40,756 nucleotides of DNA from Syntrophaceae bacterium (GCA_003142535.1 PLMQ01000070.1:1-40756), one strand, 5' to 3'; numbered from the stretch's first letter, positions 31,718 to 40,357 are shown. Program-made: numbers and translations. The notes: generated by a model not told the origin, from the letters alone.

Positions 31718-32473
31718 TCATTTGGATTGAAGAATCTTTTTTACCGCTTCCTCCACGCTGCCTTTGAAGGCAACTACTTTGATTCCCTTACCCTTCATGG
31801 TTTCGACAATTTTAGGTCCGAACCCTTCGGCTACGACGGTTGTTGCTTTCTTCCCAACAAGAAAATGGACAATGGCGGTTCCCGGGCTGGCTGCGTCCTT
31901 TTCCGGATTCGCCAGCGTCTCGATCAATTTTCCCTTTTTATCAAAGATCAGGAAAAAAGCGGCCCCGCCCGCCTGGGTACTCACTGCGGCCGCAGTGGTT
32001 GCTCCATTTGCAGCCACAACTATTTTTTCTTCACTGGCAACAACCGCTTTATGGTTAGCTACAAGCGCATTTTCTTTTAATGCTGCTGGTACTTGGCCTT
32101 CCGCCACCTTTGCGGCAGCCACTGCCGCACTGCCCTCGAAATTATAAGCGGTTATCCCCTTATTTTTCAAAATGCCAATGATATCCCCGCAGTAGTTTTT
32201 TCCGACTATTGCCGTAACACCTTTTTCAACTAGGAAACCCAACATTAATTTGCCAGCCTCATTCTTACCTTGGAATGGATTGTCGATGATCTCGACTAAA
32301 TTCCCCTTCTCGTCAAAAATTAGAAAGTAGGGGGCCAGAGCTGCTTTATCGCTGACCGCTGCCTCAGAACTCTTTTCCTGAGTTGCAACGCAAATATTTC
32401 CTTTTTGCTCGGCAAAGGCCAGACCAGATACCAGAAATAAAGTTAAAAATACTACAGATATTAATCTCTTCAT
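31718..32473 (-). CDS. Exported protein with two NifX/NifB-type domains
   Basis: 251 residues from the ATG at 32473 (GGAG about 9 bases before). The signal peptide LISVVFLTLFLVSGLAFA is followed by two copies of the dinitrogenase iron-molybdenum cofactor domain: ICVATQEKSSEAAVSDKAA...APYFLIFDEKGNLVE in the first, and VVAANGATTAAAVSTQAGGAAFFLIFDKKGKLIE in the second. Each ends in a GKGI-type helix. Cytoplasmic relatives bind Fe-S/Mo clusters; here the protein is exported and its ligand is unknown. The first domain has a Cys near GKNYCGDI that could coordinate metal. It is a longer paralogue of the next gene. Confidence 0.8.
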   Translation of the reverse strand: MKRLISVVFLTLFLVSGLAFAEQKGNICVATQEKSSEAAVSDKAALAPYFLIFDEKGNLVEIIDNPFQGKNEAGKLMLGFLVEKGVTAIVGKNYCGDIIGILKNKGITAYNFEGSAAVAAAKVAEGQVPAALKENALVANHKAVVASEEKIVVAANGATTAAAVSTQAGGAAFFLIFDKKGKLIETLANPEKDAASPGTAIVHFLVGKKATTVVAEGFGPKIVETMKGKGIKVVAFKGSVEEAVKKILQSK

Positions 32474-32488
32474 CAAAATATTCTCCTT

Positions 32489-32872
32489 TTATTTGGATTG
32501 TAAAACATTTTTGACCGCTTCTGCTGCGCTGCCTTTGAAGGAAACGGCTTTTATCCCTTTGCCCTTCATGACTTCACCAATTTGTCCACCAAATTCTTCG
32601 GCCACAATAATGGTTACTCCCTTATTTTTAAGCAACTCAGCGACTGACTTTCCCGCACCCTCTTTGTCTTTGAAAGGATTTTCAATTGCTTCGGCCATTT
32701 TCCCTTTGCCGTCAAAAATTAGAAAGTAGGGGGCCAGCCCCGCTTTGTCGCTGACCGCTGCGGCAGAGCTCTTTCCCTTTGTTGCAACACAAATTTTTCC
32801 TTTCTGTTCGGCAAAGGCCAAGCCAGATGCAAGAAATAATACTACAAGTGCTATAGAGATTAATCTCTTCAT
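32489..32872 (-). CDS. Exported single NifX/NifB-type domain protein
   Basis: 127 residues from the ATG at 32872 (AAGGAGG upstream). The signal peptide is nearly identical to that of the following gene (LISIALVVLFLASGLAFA), then comes one NifX-like domain: ICVATKGKSSAAAVSDKAG, APYFLIFDGKGKMAEAIENPFKD, IGEVMKGKGIKAVSFKGSAAEAVK. Nucleotide identity to the first third of the neighbour is high, so the two arose by recent tandem duplication. The role is unknown. Periplasmic location together with metal-stress regulators suggests metal or cofactor binding (inference). Confidence 0.8.
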   Translation of the reverse strand: MKRLISIALVVLFLASGLAFAEQKGKICVATKGKSSAAAVSDKAGLAPYFLIFDGKGKMAEAIENPFKDKEGAGKSVAELLKNKGVTIIVAEEFGGQIGEVMKGKGIKAVSFKGSAAEAVKNVLQSK

Positions 32873-32902
32873 CAAAAGTTCCTCCTTCTTGGTTTTATTT
32901 CC

Positions 32903-34141
32903 TCATACATGCCTAAGTGCCTTGATCGGTTCCATCCGGGATGCCTTCCACGCAGGTTGCAAACTCGCCAAAACAGAAATAAGAATAACGATCCCTGATA
33001 TTATTACGACATCAAGCGGAGCAATGGTAGCTCTTAGAATAAGCCCCGTCTGCCTTCCAAAATCAAAAGTAATACCCGAAAAGTTGAGGACAAAAATGAT
33101 GCTCAACCCGATAATATTTCCGATAATCACACCCAGCACTCCGAGAGAAAAACCCTCGATTACAAACATGGAAAGAATTTTCCCCGGATAGGTGCCGATG
33201 GCGGCAATCGTTCCAATCTCCCTTACCCGTTCGTAAACCGCCATGATCATTACATTCATGATGCTGATCAAAACAATTGCGACCAGCATGACTTTGACAA
33301 AGATAGACATCACGTCAATCATTTGAGCAATGTTATAAAAGGGCGACAGTTTTTCCCAGGGATGGACATCGAAGATGGGCTTGCCTTTTTGGTTTAATTC
33401 TTTGCCGAGCAGACCTTCGAGCTTTTTCGTAAATGCAGTCTCCTTGCTGAAATCTTTGATGCGGATGGCCACCTCGCTAACCTCCACCTCTTCCATCCGC
33501 AAGACCTCCATGGCATCCTCAAAAGTGATGTATCCATCCCTTCCGCCCGGGCCTTGGGCACTCTCTAGAATACCGGAGACTTTAAACTGCTTTCCGTTCA
33601 CTGATCCGTCTTTGTTGGTTGTGACGATAACGACAGCGTCCCCGGGTTTTACTCCCATACCCATGGAGAGCAATTCCGGCACGAGAATCTCTCCTCTGTT
33701 CAAATGCCTTTCTCCTTTGATGATCCGGGAGGGCAGCAGAGGCGTTGTTTTGAATTCCTGCTCCGGATATACACCATTTAATCTTATGCTGGTTGTCTCG
33801 ACAAAATTACTGAACATTCCCCCGAACCTGATACGTGGCGAATAAGCTTCTACTTCAGGTTGACTCTTTAGTGTATCCTCCAATATCTTGTATGGCCTTG
33901 GCTTTAGATTCATGTTCAGAGGCAGGCTCTCGACGGCGGCCATATATCCCTTTCGGTGCACCTGTAAGTGTCCTAAAGAAGAGTCTGTGATCTGTGCTAC
34001 CATCATATTCTTAAAAGACCCGGCTATGGCGATGTATCCCAACACGAAAACAACCCCTATTGTGATGAGAGATGCCGTCATTAATGTTCTTCTTTTGTAT
34101 CGAAGCAGGTTGCGAATGGCGATTTTGAAAAGATTACGCAT
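32903..34141 (-). CDS. FtsX/MacB-like ABC transporter permease
   Basis: 412 residues from the ATG at 34141, preceded by GGGGGGAA and overlapping the ATPase stop by 8 bases. One N-terminal membrane helix (TLMTASLITIGVVFVLGYIA), a large periplasmic domain (about 45-280, with RIIKGERHLNRGEILVPELL), then three C-terminal helices, the third within APLDVVIISGIVILISVLAS and ending in the family tail PAWKASRMEPIKALRHV. This is the LolC/E-MacB architecture: mechanotransmission, not transport through the membrane. It works with the ATPase upstream and probably the LolA-like protein and beta-barrel downstream. Confidence 0.9.
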   Translation of the reverse strand: MRNLFKIAIRNLLRYKRRTLMTASLITIGVVFVLGYIAIAGSFKNMMVAQITDSSLGHLQVHRKGYMAAVESLPLNMNLKPRPYKILEDTLKSQPEVEAYSPRIRFGGMFSNFVETTSIRLNGVYPEQEFKTTPLLPSRIIKGERHLNRGEILVPELLSMGMGVKPGDAVVIVTTNKDGSVNGKQFKVSGILESAQGPGGRDGYITFEDAMEVLRMEEVEVSEVAIRIKDFSKETAFTKKLEGLLGKELNQKGKPIFDVHPWEKLSPFYNIAQMIDVMSIFVKVMLVAIVLISIMNVMIMAVYERVREIGTIAAIGTYPGKILSMFVIEGFSLGVLGVIIGNIIGLSIIFVLNFSGITFDFGRQTGLILRATIAPLDVVIISGIVILISVLASLQPAWKASRMEPIKALRHV

Positions 34142-34838
34142 TGTGATTCCCCCCTTGCATATTTTTGCCGACCAATTGCCCATCTTCCAGCGAATAGATA
34201 ATTTCCGCCTCACCGACAATTTTCGTGTCATGGGTTGAAAAGATGAAGGTTGTCTTGAGCTCGTCTTTCATCTTCTTCATGAGGTCAATAACAGTGTGGG
34301 CAGTTTTAGAGTCGAGATTGGCCGTCGGTTCATCAGCCAGGACAAGTTTCGGGTGCGTAACAAGAGCCCGTGCAATTGCTACGCGCTGTTTCTGACCGCC
34401 TGAGATTTGATCCGGATATTTGTCTTTCTGGTCGAGCATCCCGACGGCATCCAGCAGTCGTTGAATCCTTTCTTTACGCTCCGGGGCTGGAACATTCTGA
34501 ACCATAATCAGAGGGTATTCGATGTTCTCATAAACCGTCAGGACGGGAAGCAGATTGAAGTCCTGGAAGATAAATCCGATGTGTTCGCCCCGAAAACCGG
34601 CGCCTTCTTTCTGGTTGAAAACAGAAACATCTGATCCGGCAACAGTTAAACTGCCATCCGTAGGCTTGTCCAGACATCCGACAAGATTCAATAAAGTTGT
34701 TTTACCGCTTCCCGAAGGTCCGATAAACGAAACAAAAGCGGCAGGATCAATCTCAAAGCTAATTCCTCTGATAGCTGGTATCACTACCTCTCCTACCTGA
34801 TAATTTTTGGTAATGTCTTTAGCGACAACTAAACTCAT
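34134..34838 (-). CDS. ABC transporter ATPase (LolD/MacB type)
   Basis: 234 residues from the ATG at 34838 (AGGAGAAGG directly upstream). Walker A GPSGSGKTTLLN, Q-loop FQDFNLLP, signature ISGGQKQRVAIARAL, Walker B LVLADEPT, H-loop STHD. The GFIFQDFNLLPVLTVYENIEYPL segment is typical of the LolD/MacB/FtsE subgroup that powers FtsX-like permeases. It is coupled to the permease gene by overlap and supplies ATP-driven force for envelope lipoprotein, lipid or efflux function. Confidence 0.92.
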   Translation of the reverse strand: MSLVVAKDITKNYQVGEVVIPAIRGISFEIDPAAFVSFIGPSGSGKTTLLNLVGCLDKPTDGSLTVAGSDVSVFNQKEGAGFRGEHIGFIFQDFNLLPVLTVYENIEYPLIMVQNVPAPERKERIQRLLDAVGMLDQKDKYPDQISGGQKQRVAIARALVTHPKLVLADEPTANLDSKTAHTVIDLMKKMKDELKTTFIFSTHDTKIVGEAEIIYSLEDGQLVGKNMQGGNHNA

Positions 34839-34938
34839 TTCCTTCTCCTCTCTGTGCTGATTCATTTATTCTGAACAAGCCTGAATAAAAAATTTATTAT
34901 CTATCCATTTTTTCTTTAAAAAACTTTTCTTAATTTTT

Positions 34939-35787
34939 CTAACTTGCTTCTTCCCGTGGCCTGACAATGGTGGGCTGTTTGAGTACATTGAGTCTTTTTG
35001 TCAAAGCCACCTCTTTACTTCGTATATAAAAAAAGTGCGCCGTCGCCAGCATGACAAAAGGCGAATAGAGAACTAGACTCATCTGTAGAATGTTCCAAAT
35101 GGCCAGAAGGCGATCACTATCTTTAAAAAGGGTGATCATGCCGTATAATCCGAAAATTATGGGCAGAATCACTCCCATATATTTTCCGACCATTTTTACT
35201 TCACCAGTCTTGGTATTGTAATAGCGGATTCCCAAATCATCGAGTGTCCAGAGAAACGATAGAAAGATGGAGGTCACTATCAGAATGATATTAACGATCA
35301 GGAGCCGTGTAAAATCAAATTGGCCTGTCGGGATGATAACGTTTCCCGTAATGGATTCATCAACATAAATTTGTAGAAAGCTTACCAGTTTTGCCGCTGC
35401 CAGCATGGTCAGCGCGATGCCCTGAAGCGGCCTTAAAAGCCAGGTCTGGAGATGGTCTATCTGAAGTGTTCGTTCTTCCTGAAGCTGAATCAATCGCCCG
35501 TGCTTTGTATGGAGAAGTCGGGACATGATCATGCATAGGTAAGGGATGACCAGAAGCGGTACGATCAGGCTGAAAGACATGCGAAGAAATCGGTAAAGTA
35601 CCTTCCATAGAGCGTTGATGCCGGAGAGAAATGTGAATTCAGCAAAAAATACAGCAATGAAGAGAACGCCCAAAAGAACAACAAAGGCGGGCCATGCAGT
35701 ATAAAAGAAACGACTGATCAAGAATATCTTATTTTTCTCGTTTCTTGCTATCGGTATCACGTCCCATCTAACCATAAGATAATCCAT
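34939..35787 (-). CDS. Six-helix inner-membrane protein of unknown function
   Basis: 282 residues from the ATG at 35787; a TTG at 35829 would add 14. About six hydrophobic segments: AFVVLLGVLFIAVFFAEF, SLIVPLLVIPYLCMIM, ALTMLAAAKLVSFLQIYV, LLIVNIILIVTSIFLSFLW, GVILPIIFGLYGMITLF and LVLYSPFVMLATAHFFYI. The C-terminal tail is basic. No family recognised. It lies between the metal-sensor gene and the ABC ATPase on the same strand, so it is probably part of the operon. No convincing RBS was seen. Confidence 0.65.
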   Translation of the reverse strand: MDYLMVRWDVIPIARNEKNKIFLISRFFYTAWPAFVVLLGVLFIAVFFAEFTFLSGINALWKVLYRFLRMSFSLIVPLLVIPYLCMIMSRLLHTKHGRLIQLQEERTLQIDHLQTWLLRPLQGIALTMLAAAKLVSFLQIYVDESITGNVIIPTGQFDFTRLLIVNIILIVTSIFLSFLWTLDDLGIRYYNTKTGEVKMVGKYMGVILPIIFGLYGMITLFKDSDRLLAIWNILQMSLVLYSPFVMLATAHFFYIRSKEVALTKRLNVLKQPTIVRPREEAS

Positions 35788-35872
35788 AATTTTAACTATT
35801 CCGGAAATTTTTAAGATAAAGGCCGACAACAGGAATGATTGTTCTTCGCCTCTGGTAATAAAGTTCTTTTAC

Positions 35873-35902
35873 AACGTAATGCAGGTTTATTTATGGCCTC
35901 CG
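35873..35902. repeat. 30-base direct repeat, copy A (end of the CnrX-like gene)
   Basis: 28 of 30 bases match 37691-37720. The block covers the last codons of the sensor gene (GGHK and stop) and 14 bases beyond it. Confidence 0.75.
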
Positions 35903-36378
35903 TCAATAGGGAAAGCAGGATTCAATTTTGTGTCGGCCATGCTGTTTTGCAGCATCTCAAAAAAACGCTTTTTCTGTTCAGGATTAAGTATCTCTCTGGT
36001 CTGGGTAATGTGAACCACCACCTCCCGTTGAATTTCATCCTGTATAGCAGCTATTTCTTTCCTTGTTTTTTCAATGAGTCTCCGATCTAGTTCTTCCTTT
36101 TCTAAAAGCCTAATCAAAATATCTCGTTTAACCGCGGCCTTGGATTTCAATGCTGCCAATCGTGCGTGAAACAATTTGGATAGCGGTTCCATTTTTGCCA
36201 ATTGTTCGTTTGAGAGACCAAGGGACTGATACAAGTAATGGCTTTCTTGATTCAGAGGACAAGGAGTAGCACTTGTCAGACAAAAGTTGCGATAGTAATG
36301 GTAGCCTACAGTTGATAGAACCGCGATATTAAAGAATAGCGATAAAATCAGGACAAAAAATAATGTTTTCGTTTTCAT
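35887..36378 (-). CDS. Periplasmic heavy-metal sensor (CnrX/ZraP/Spy-like)
   Basis: 163 residues from the ATG at 36378 (GGAGG 8-9 bases upstream), overlapping the anti-sigma stop as ATGA. An N-terminal membrane anchor or signal (LFFVLILSLFFNIAVLSTVG) precedes a helical hairpin rich in charged residues: GLSNEQLAKMEPLSKLFHARLAAL, LEKEELDRRLIEKTRKEIAAIQ, VVHITQTREILNPEQKKRFFEML. This is the Spy/CpxP/ZraP/CnrX pattern. In CnrYXH-type systems the X protein senses metal and signals to the membrane anti-sigma factor; the gene order here (sigma, anti-sigma, sensor) supports that role. Confidence 0.82.
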   Translation of the reverse strand: MKTKTLFFVLILSLFFNIAVLSTVGYHYYRNFCLTSATPCPLNQESHYLYQSLGLSNEQLAKMEPLSKLFHARLAALKSKAAVKRDILIRLLEKEELDRRLIEKTRKEIAAIQDEIQREVVVHITQTREILNPEQKKRFFEMLQNSMADTKLNPAFPIDGGHK

Positions 36379-36869
36379 TTCGAATATTCCTCCGTTGCAC
36401 TTGCCATTATTAGATAACCATTCCCCAATGTGTCTGGCGGTATGGGAGAAAAAACCTTTAATGAATCGACATCTATTATTGCTTGAGAAGAGCTTGTTTG
36501 ATGACCTATAGACCATGGTTGCTCAGCTACAATGGCATTCCCCAGAAAGGCACCCAGCGTGATGCTTATCAACAAGAATGCAAGAGTAACGGCGGGCGTG
36601 GGAAGTAATTGTAAAAACCACGGAGCCACGGACTGCTGCTGTTGATTCGCGGATGTGTGAATCTTCCAATAAAGATTACGGTTAAACTGTGGAGATGGTT
36701 CGATTTCATTAATCATGCCAAGCGATTGCCAAACTTCTTCCATCTCGTCATAAACGCGACGACAGTCTGGGCAACTTTGAAGATGAGCTGATACCGCTAT
36801 CTTCTCGTCAGCATTTAATTCCCCATCTTGTAACGCAGAAAGTTTTTTCTGGATGTGCCGGCAATTCAT
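36375..36869 (-). CDS. Anti-sigma factor with zinc-finger (zf-HC2) domain
   Basis: 164 residues. The N-terminal zinc-binding anti-sigma domain has Cys3, then HLQSCPDCRRVYDEM (HxxxCxxC). A single membrane helix lies near 95-113 (TPAVTLAFLLISITLGAFLG), and a periplasmic tail follows. It should hold the ECF sigma factor inactive at the membrane until the sensor is triggered. It is separated from the sigma gene by 184 bases that contain two copies of ATATGCTTAG, an unusual gap for a sigma/anti-sigma pair. Confidence 0.88.
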   Translation of the reverse strand: MNCRHIQKKLSALQDGELNADEKIAVSAHLQSCPDCRRVYDEMEEVWQSLGMINEIEPSPQFNRNLYWKIHTSANQQQQSVAPWFLQLLPTPAVTLAFLLISITLGAFLGNAIVAEQPWSIGHQTSSSQAIIDVDSLKVFSPIPPDTLGNGYLIMASATEEYSK

Positions 36870-37053
36870 AACGATTCCTACTTTCTTATGTTTACTTGGT
36901 TAGACGATTCATTTATTAAAACCCTGCGGTTTATTTTCGTCTATATTTACATTGTGGACCAAAGTTGTTGAGAGATATGCTTAGTTTCAGAAAACTCAGA
37001 TGATATATGCTTAGGGCAAGGATTGTATATATGATCACGAAACGCAAATAAAA

Positions 37054-37617
37054 TTAGCGGGGTAATTTTTTCCGAAGATTTTTCTTAGCCCGGACCAGCA
37101 GTGACTCCACTGCCGATATGGAACATTCCAGTACACTACTGATTTCATCATATGACAAACCGTCAAATCTATTGAGAATGACGGCCAGTCGCTGATTGGT
37201 TGGCAGTTCTTGGAGTGCTGCAAATATCCTACTGCTTTCTTCGGCGGCTATTAGTATGTCTTCCGAGGATGGTGTACTGTCAGCAAAAGAAGAACGTTCG
37301 TTGTTTTCATCCGTTCTTTCACAAATATCATCACGATACACAAATGATTGTTTATGATATGCCGATTTCAGAGTATCAAGACAAAAATTGGCCACAATAC
37401 GATAGACCCAAGTGGTAAATTTTGCGTCAACCTTATAGTCTTTCGCTGAACGCCATACTCGCAGAAAAACTTCCTGGGCCACGTCTTCTGCTTGTATACG
37501 ATCTCCGATAAAACGATAGATCAAATTCAGGACGCGCCTTTGATGACGATGGACTATGATTTCAAAGGCCTGTTCATCACCCTGGGCGATCCTGCTCATG
37601 AGTTCTTCATCGGACAT
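37054..37617 (-). CDS. ECF-type RNA polymerase sigma factor
   Basis: 187 residues from the ATG at 37617 (a TTG at 37641 is an alternative; no strong RBS at either). Region 2: AFEIIVHRHQRRVLNLIYRFIGD, AEDVAQEVFLRVWRSAKDY, FTTWVYRIVANFCLDTLKS. Region 4: LQELPTNQRLAVILNRFDGLSYDEISSVL and SISAVESLLVRAKKNLRKKL. Typical ECF layout without regions 1 and 3. With the downstream anti-sigma and CnrX-like genes it likely controls the envelope/metal operon and perhaps the Spy-like gene upstream. Confidence 0.93.
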   Translation of the reverse strand: MSDEELMSRIAQGDEQAFEIIVHRHQRRVLNLIYRFIGDRIQAEDVAQEVFLRVWRSAKDYKVDAKFTTWVYRIVANFCLDTLKSAYHKQSFVYRDDICERTDENNERSSFADSTPSSEDILIAAEESSRIFAALQELPTNQRLAVILNRFDGLSYDEISSVLECSISAVESLLVRAKKNLRKKLPR

Positions 37618-37690
37618 TGTGTTGTAATTAGTGTCAGTCAAACTTTATATCCAGTTTATACAATCCTATCCCTTATTAGTTCGTGAATTA

Positions 37691-37720
37691 AACGTAATGC
37701 AGGTTCATTTATGGCCCCCG
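37691..37720. repeat. 30-base direct repeat, copy B (upstream of the sigma gene)
   Basis: Near-identical to the 3' end of the CnrX-like gene (35873-35902), including an orphan GGHK-stop. It lies about 75 bases before the sigma start. It could be the leftover tail of a duplicated sensor gene or a shared regulatory block containing GAACCT. Confidence 0.7.
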
Positions 37721-37822
37721 GTGTTTTCAGTGACATATCATTGCGACTATTTAAATTCACTGATTATAAATAGTAATTTATTAGACCAGAAAATTAATAT
37801 ACAAAAACGGGGTGTAGCTCGA

Positions 37823-38323
37823 TTAATTATACATTCCCATACCAGGACCATATCCTCTTTGTCCCCTCATAGCGCCACGCGGCCCGAAGCCAGGTCTTCT
37901 GCCCCCGCCAAAGTTAGCGAGTTTTTCCTGCTGTTCGGGCGTAAGCAATTTGTGGATTTCCAATCGCAGTAAAGTGTATTTACCTTCAACCTGATCGCGC
38001 AGGGTACTTACTTCTTTTTGCAGGGCAATAATCTTGTCTTTATCGAGATTGGTTTGCAGCCAGAGCCTGCGCAATGCTACCGATTTATCGAACATCTTTT
38101 CTCTGAGCGGCCTAATTTCCTTCTGGCTGGCTGTAGCAAGGGCTTCAATTTTTGTTTTTTGTTCATCGGTAAGGTTTAACCTGTTGAAGCCTTTGTCTTT
38201 GTAATATCCCGGTCCTCGTCCTTCGCCGGGGCCATAACCTGGCCCATGACCAAAAGCAAATACAGGGACACTCAGCAACAGGCCTATTGTAATCACCATC
38301 AATGTTAATGTTATCTTCTTCAT
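37823..38323 (-). CDS. Spy/CpxP-like periplasmic protein with Gly/Pro-rich ends
   Basis: 166 residues from the ATG at 38323, preceded by AAAGGAG. The signal peptide is TLMVITIGLLLSVPVFAF. A low-complexity GHGPGYGPGEGRGPGYY block is followed by the helical Spy/ZraP core (NLTDEQKTKIEALATASQKEI, LREKMFDKSVALRRLW, LLTPEQQEKLANF) and a Gly/Arg-rich tail ending GPGMGMYN. Such proteins act as periplasmic chaperones or metal binders under envelope stress. It is a paralogue of the CnrX-like gene in fold and lies just upstream of the sigma gene on the same strand. Confidence 0.85.
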   Translation of the reverse strand: MKKITLTLMVITIGLLLSVPVFAFGHGPGYGPGEGRGPGYYKDKGFNRLNLTDEQKTKIEALATASQKEIRPLREKMFDKSVALRRLWLQTNLDKDKIIALQKEVSTLRDQVEGKYTLLRLEIHKLLTPEQQEKLANFGGGRRPGFGPRGAMRGQRGYGPGMGMYN

Positions 38324-38624
38324 AATCAATCTCCTTTCCAGAGTTATTTTTGTTTCAGTCAGTGTGATACGGAGCAAGGCCTGTGCCCTTTGAAATATTT
38401 ATAAATAACACGCTGTAATCACATGATTATTTCCTAGAATACGAAAAAATTCTTTGTAATTTATAATGAATATCTGGATAATATGTATCCAGCTAAGGTA
38501 TACGATTGGGTAGTTATTATCCAACAATAATCAGAGCACTAAGAAGTGGTCTAAGTCTAATCACAACATTTTAACTAGCATTCAATAAATCTGCCAATTG
38601 GAAAATTATCACGCTTTGTATTTG
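38324..38624. other. Intergenic stretch between the polymerase gene and the Spy-like gene
   Basis: About 300 AT-rich bases. It must hold the leader and promoter of the Spy-like gene (transcribed leftward) and the 3' end of the SOS-type operon. I see no clear hairpin terminator and no confident -35/-10 pair; an ECF-type promoter is possible but not demonstrable by eye. Confidence 0.4.
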
Positions 38625-39944
38625 TTATCCTGAAGGTTGTGTCTTCACGTGTATCAGCGGTAAGCCCAGATGACGGCGACGCGTTTCTCCTTTGAGTTGA
38701 GTCTGTTCCCGAACTGTAGATGTGCCACGTCGTCCTTTGCCTAACTTTTCAATCAAATGAGAACACCCCAGATGTAATGTGTGCTTACCGAACTTTTGTC
38801 CCAGTTCATCGGCAACATTGTAAATAGCTTTTATCTTTTCGGCCTGCAAGGGATCATCAAAGAGAGTGTATTGAGTATTGGTATCCGGTTCCAGATCGAG
38901 CAGAACAACTCCCGTGGCACGGTAAATATCTTCCGGCCGGTAACAGGAATCAAAAAGGTTGCGAATCATACCGGAGAACTCCATCGGGCAGGCGCATGGA
39001 CGCGAGAGCTTTGTTTCACTGCCGACCGTATTGAAATCATTCTTCTTCAAAAATACGACAATTTTCTGCGGCGACAGAAAATACCTCCTAGCCTTAATAC
39101 ATGCCGATTCCATATTGCGCATGAGATGGGCAAAGAGATAATCGGCATTGGAAGTTGGTGGTGCAAATGTTTTGGTTTTACTGATCGAGGCATAAGAGCT
39201 TTTTTCTTCCGGTGTTACGGGATAAACTGATTTGCCCCGCAATTCCTGCCAGATTTCTACGCCGGGCTTGGTGAACTTTTGCAGTACTGTTTTTTCGGGC
39301 ATCCGGGCAAATTCCAACGCATGGTGAATACCCATTTTGGCCAGATAGTTGGCGGTAGCATTACCAATGCCCCAGATTTTCTCCACTGGAAGATTGCATA
39401 GATATTCCGCAATGTCTCTTCCTCTGATAATTGTCATTCCTGCCGGTTTTTGATGTTTGGAAGCAACTTTAGCCAGTACTTTGGTGATACTTAAACCGAC
39501 CGAAACAGTTATGCCCAACTCTCTCTCGATTTCTTTCTTCATCTTCAGAGCTATTTCTTCATAAGAAGAATGCAGGACACGGCGCATGCCGGTAATATCG
39601 GTAAAGGCTTCATCAATGGAATATTCTTCTACATCGGGGGTAAAGCGCCGCATGATGCCGAACATCCGCCGCGAAAACAGGCTGTAGGTTTCATAATCCG
39701 AGGGAAGAATAATTAATTGAGGACAAATCTTGCGTGCGTCCTGCAAGGAAACACCGCGTTTAATGCCCAGCCTCTTGGCTGGATAGCTGGCACAGGCGAC
39801 AATCCCGCGTTCTCCACCCGTTATCAGAGCTTTCCCTTTAAGTTCGGGATGAATCGCTTCTTCACACGAGGTAAAGAAAGCATCGCCGTCGATATGGGCA
39901 ATTGCCCGCGGCCAGGAATGCAGGCTGAATAATTGTTTGCTCAT
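38625..39944 (-). CDS. dinB: Y-family DNA polymerase (DinB/Pol IV type)
   Basis: 439 residues. Catalytic motifs AIAHIDGDAFFTSCEEA and YSIDEAFTDITG with the metal-binding acidic residues; SVGLSITKVLAKVASKHQKPAG; the HhH-type LPVEKIWGIGNATANYLAKMGI; then the little-finger domain (SYASISKTKTF onward). Error-prone translesion synthesis. It is longer than typical Pol IV (about 350) with a basic tail. Downstream of a UmuD-like peptidase and a small membrane protein on the same strand, so it may work as the polymerase of a UmuDC-like operon. Confidence 0.92.
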   Translation of the reverse strand: MSKQLFSLHSWPRAIAHIDGDAFFTSCEEAIHPELKGKALITGGERGIVACASYPAKRLGIKRGVSLQDARKICPQLIILPSDYETYSLFSRRMFGIMRRFTPDVEEYSIDEAFTDITGMRRVLHSSYEEIALKMKKEIERELGITVSVGLSITKVLAKVASKHQKPAGMTIIRGRDIAEYLCNLPVEKIWGIGNATANYLAKMGIHHALEFARMPEKTVLQKFTKPGVEIWQELRGKSVYPVTPEEKSSYASISKTKTFAPPTSNADYLFAHLMRNMESACIKARRYFLSPQKIVVFLKKNDFNTVGSETKLSRPCACPMEFSGMIRNLFDSCYRPEDIYRATGVVLLDLEPDTNTQYTLFDDPLQAEKIKAIYNVADELGQKFGKHTLHLGCSHLIEKLGKGRRGTSTVREQTQLKGETRRRHLGLPLIHVKTQPSG

Positions 39945-40105
39945 ATAAATTGCTCTTTGTGTTTATTACAGGTTAGGCAATTGATACTATTTCCCGGGGA
40001 GTCACAAAATTTCAGGCATGTCCGCTTATTTCAGATTTTTTGCAACTGCCGTTTTTAGATATACTCATTTTCCGGAGTTTGCCGGACGCTTGTGGAAGAT
40101 ATCGA

Positions 40106-40357
40106 TTATTTACTTACTATTGATATAGTCACAGGAAGAAAAAATATTGCGGATGCAACAAGGATAATCCAGCAAAGCCGGTCTATCCCTTTTTCATATC
40201 TCAGCAATTCTTTGTCCCAATCGGTTCCCTCTATGAAGTATCTGAATCGCCTGATTAGTCTCGTTAATAATGAAAACGGGTCTGCTTTCCCCGCTTGAGC
40301 AGTAAATATTATGCTATGATTGTTTGTCTTCATTGAATATGCAGTGATTGAATTCAT
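40106..40357 (-). CDS. Small membrane protein in the SOS-type operon
   Basis: 83 residues, not recognised. Strong RBS (AAGAGGAG, about 9 bases before the ATG) and position 15 bases after the UmuD-like stop indicate a real, co-transcribed gene. The N-terminal two thirds are polar (KADPFSLLTRLIRRFRYFIEG); the C-terminus is a single membrane helix (LCWIILVASAIFFLPVTISI). It might be a small SOS-induced membrane protein, such as a division inhibitor of the SidA/YneA kind; this is only an analogy. Confidence 0.65.
   Translation of the reverse strand: MNSITAYSMKTNNHSIIFTAQAGKADPFSLLTRLIRRFRYFIEGTDWDKELLRYEKGIDRLCWIILVASAIFFLPVTISIVSK

Noticed and set aside
32745-34238. Long plus-strand frames opposite the NifX-like and permease genes
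   Set aside because: Shadows of strongly supported minus-strand genes.
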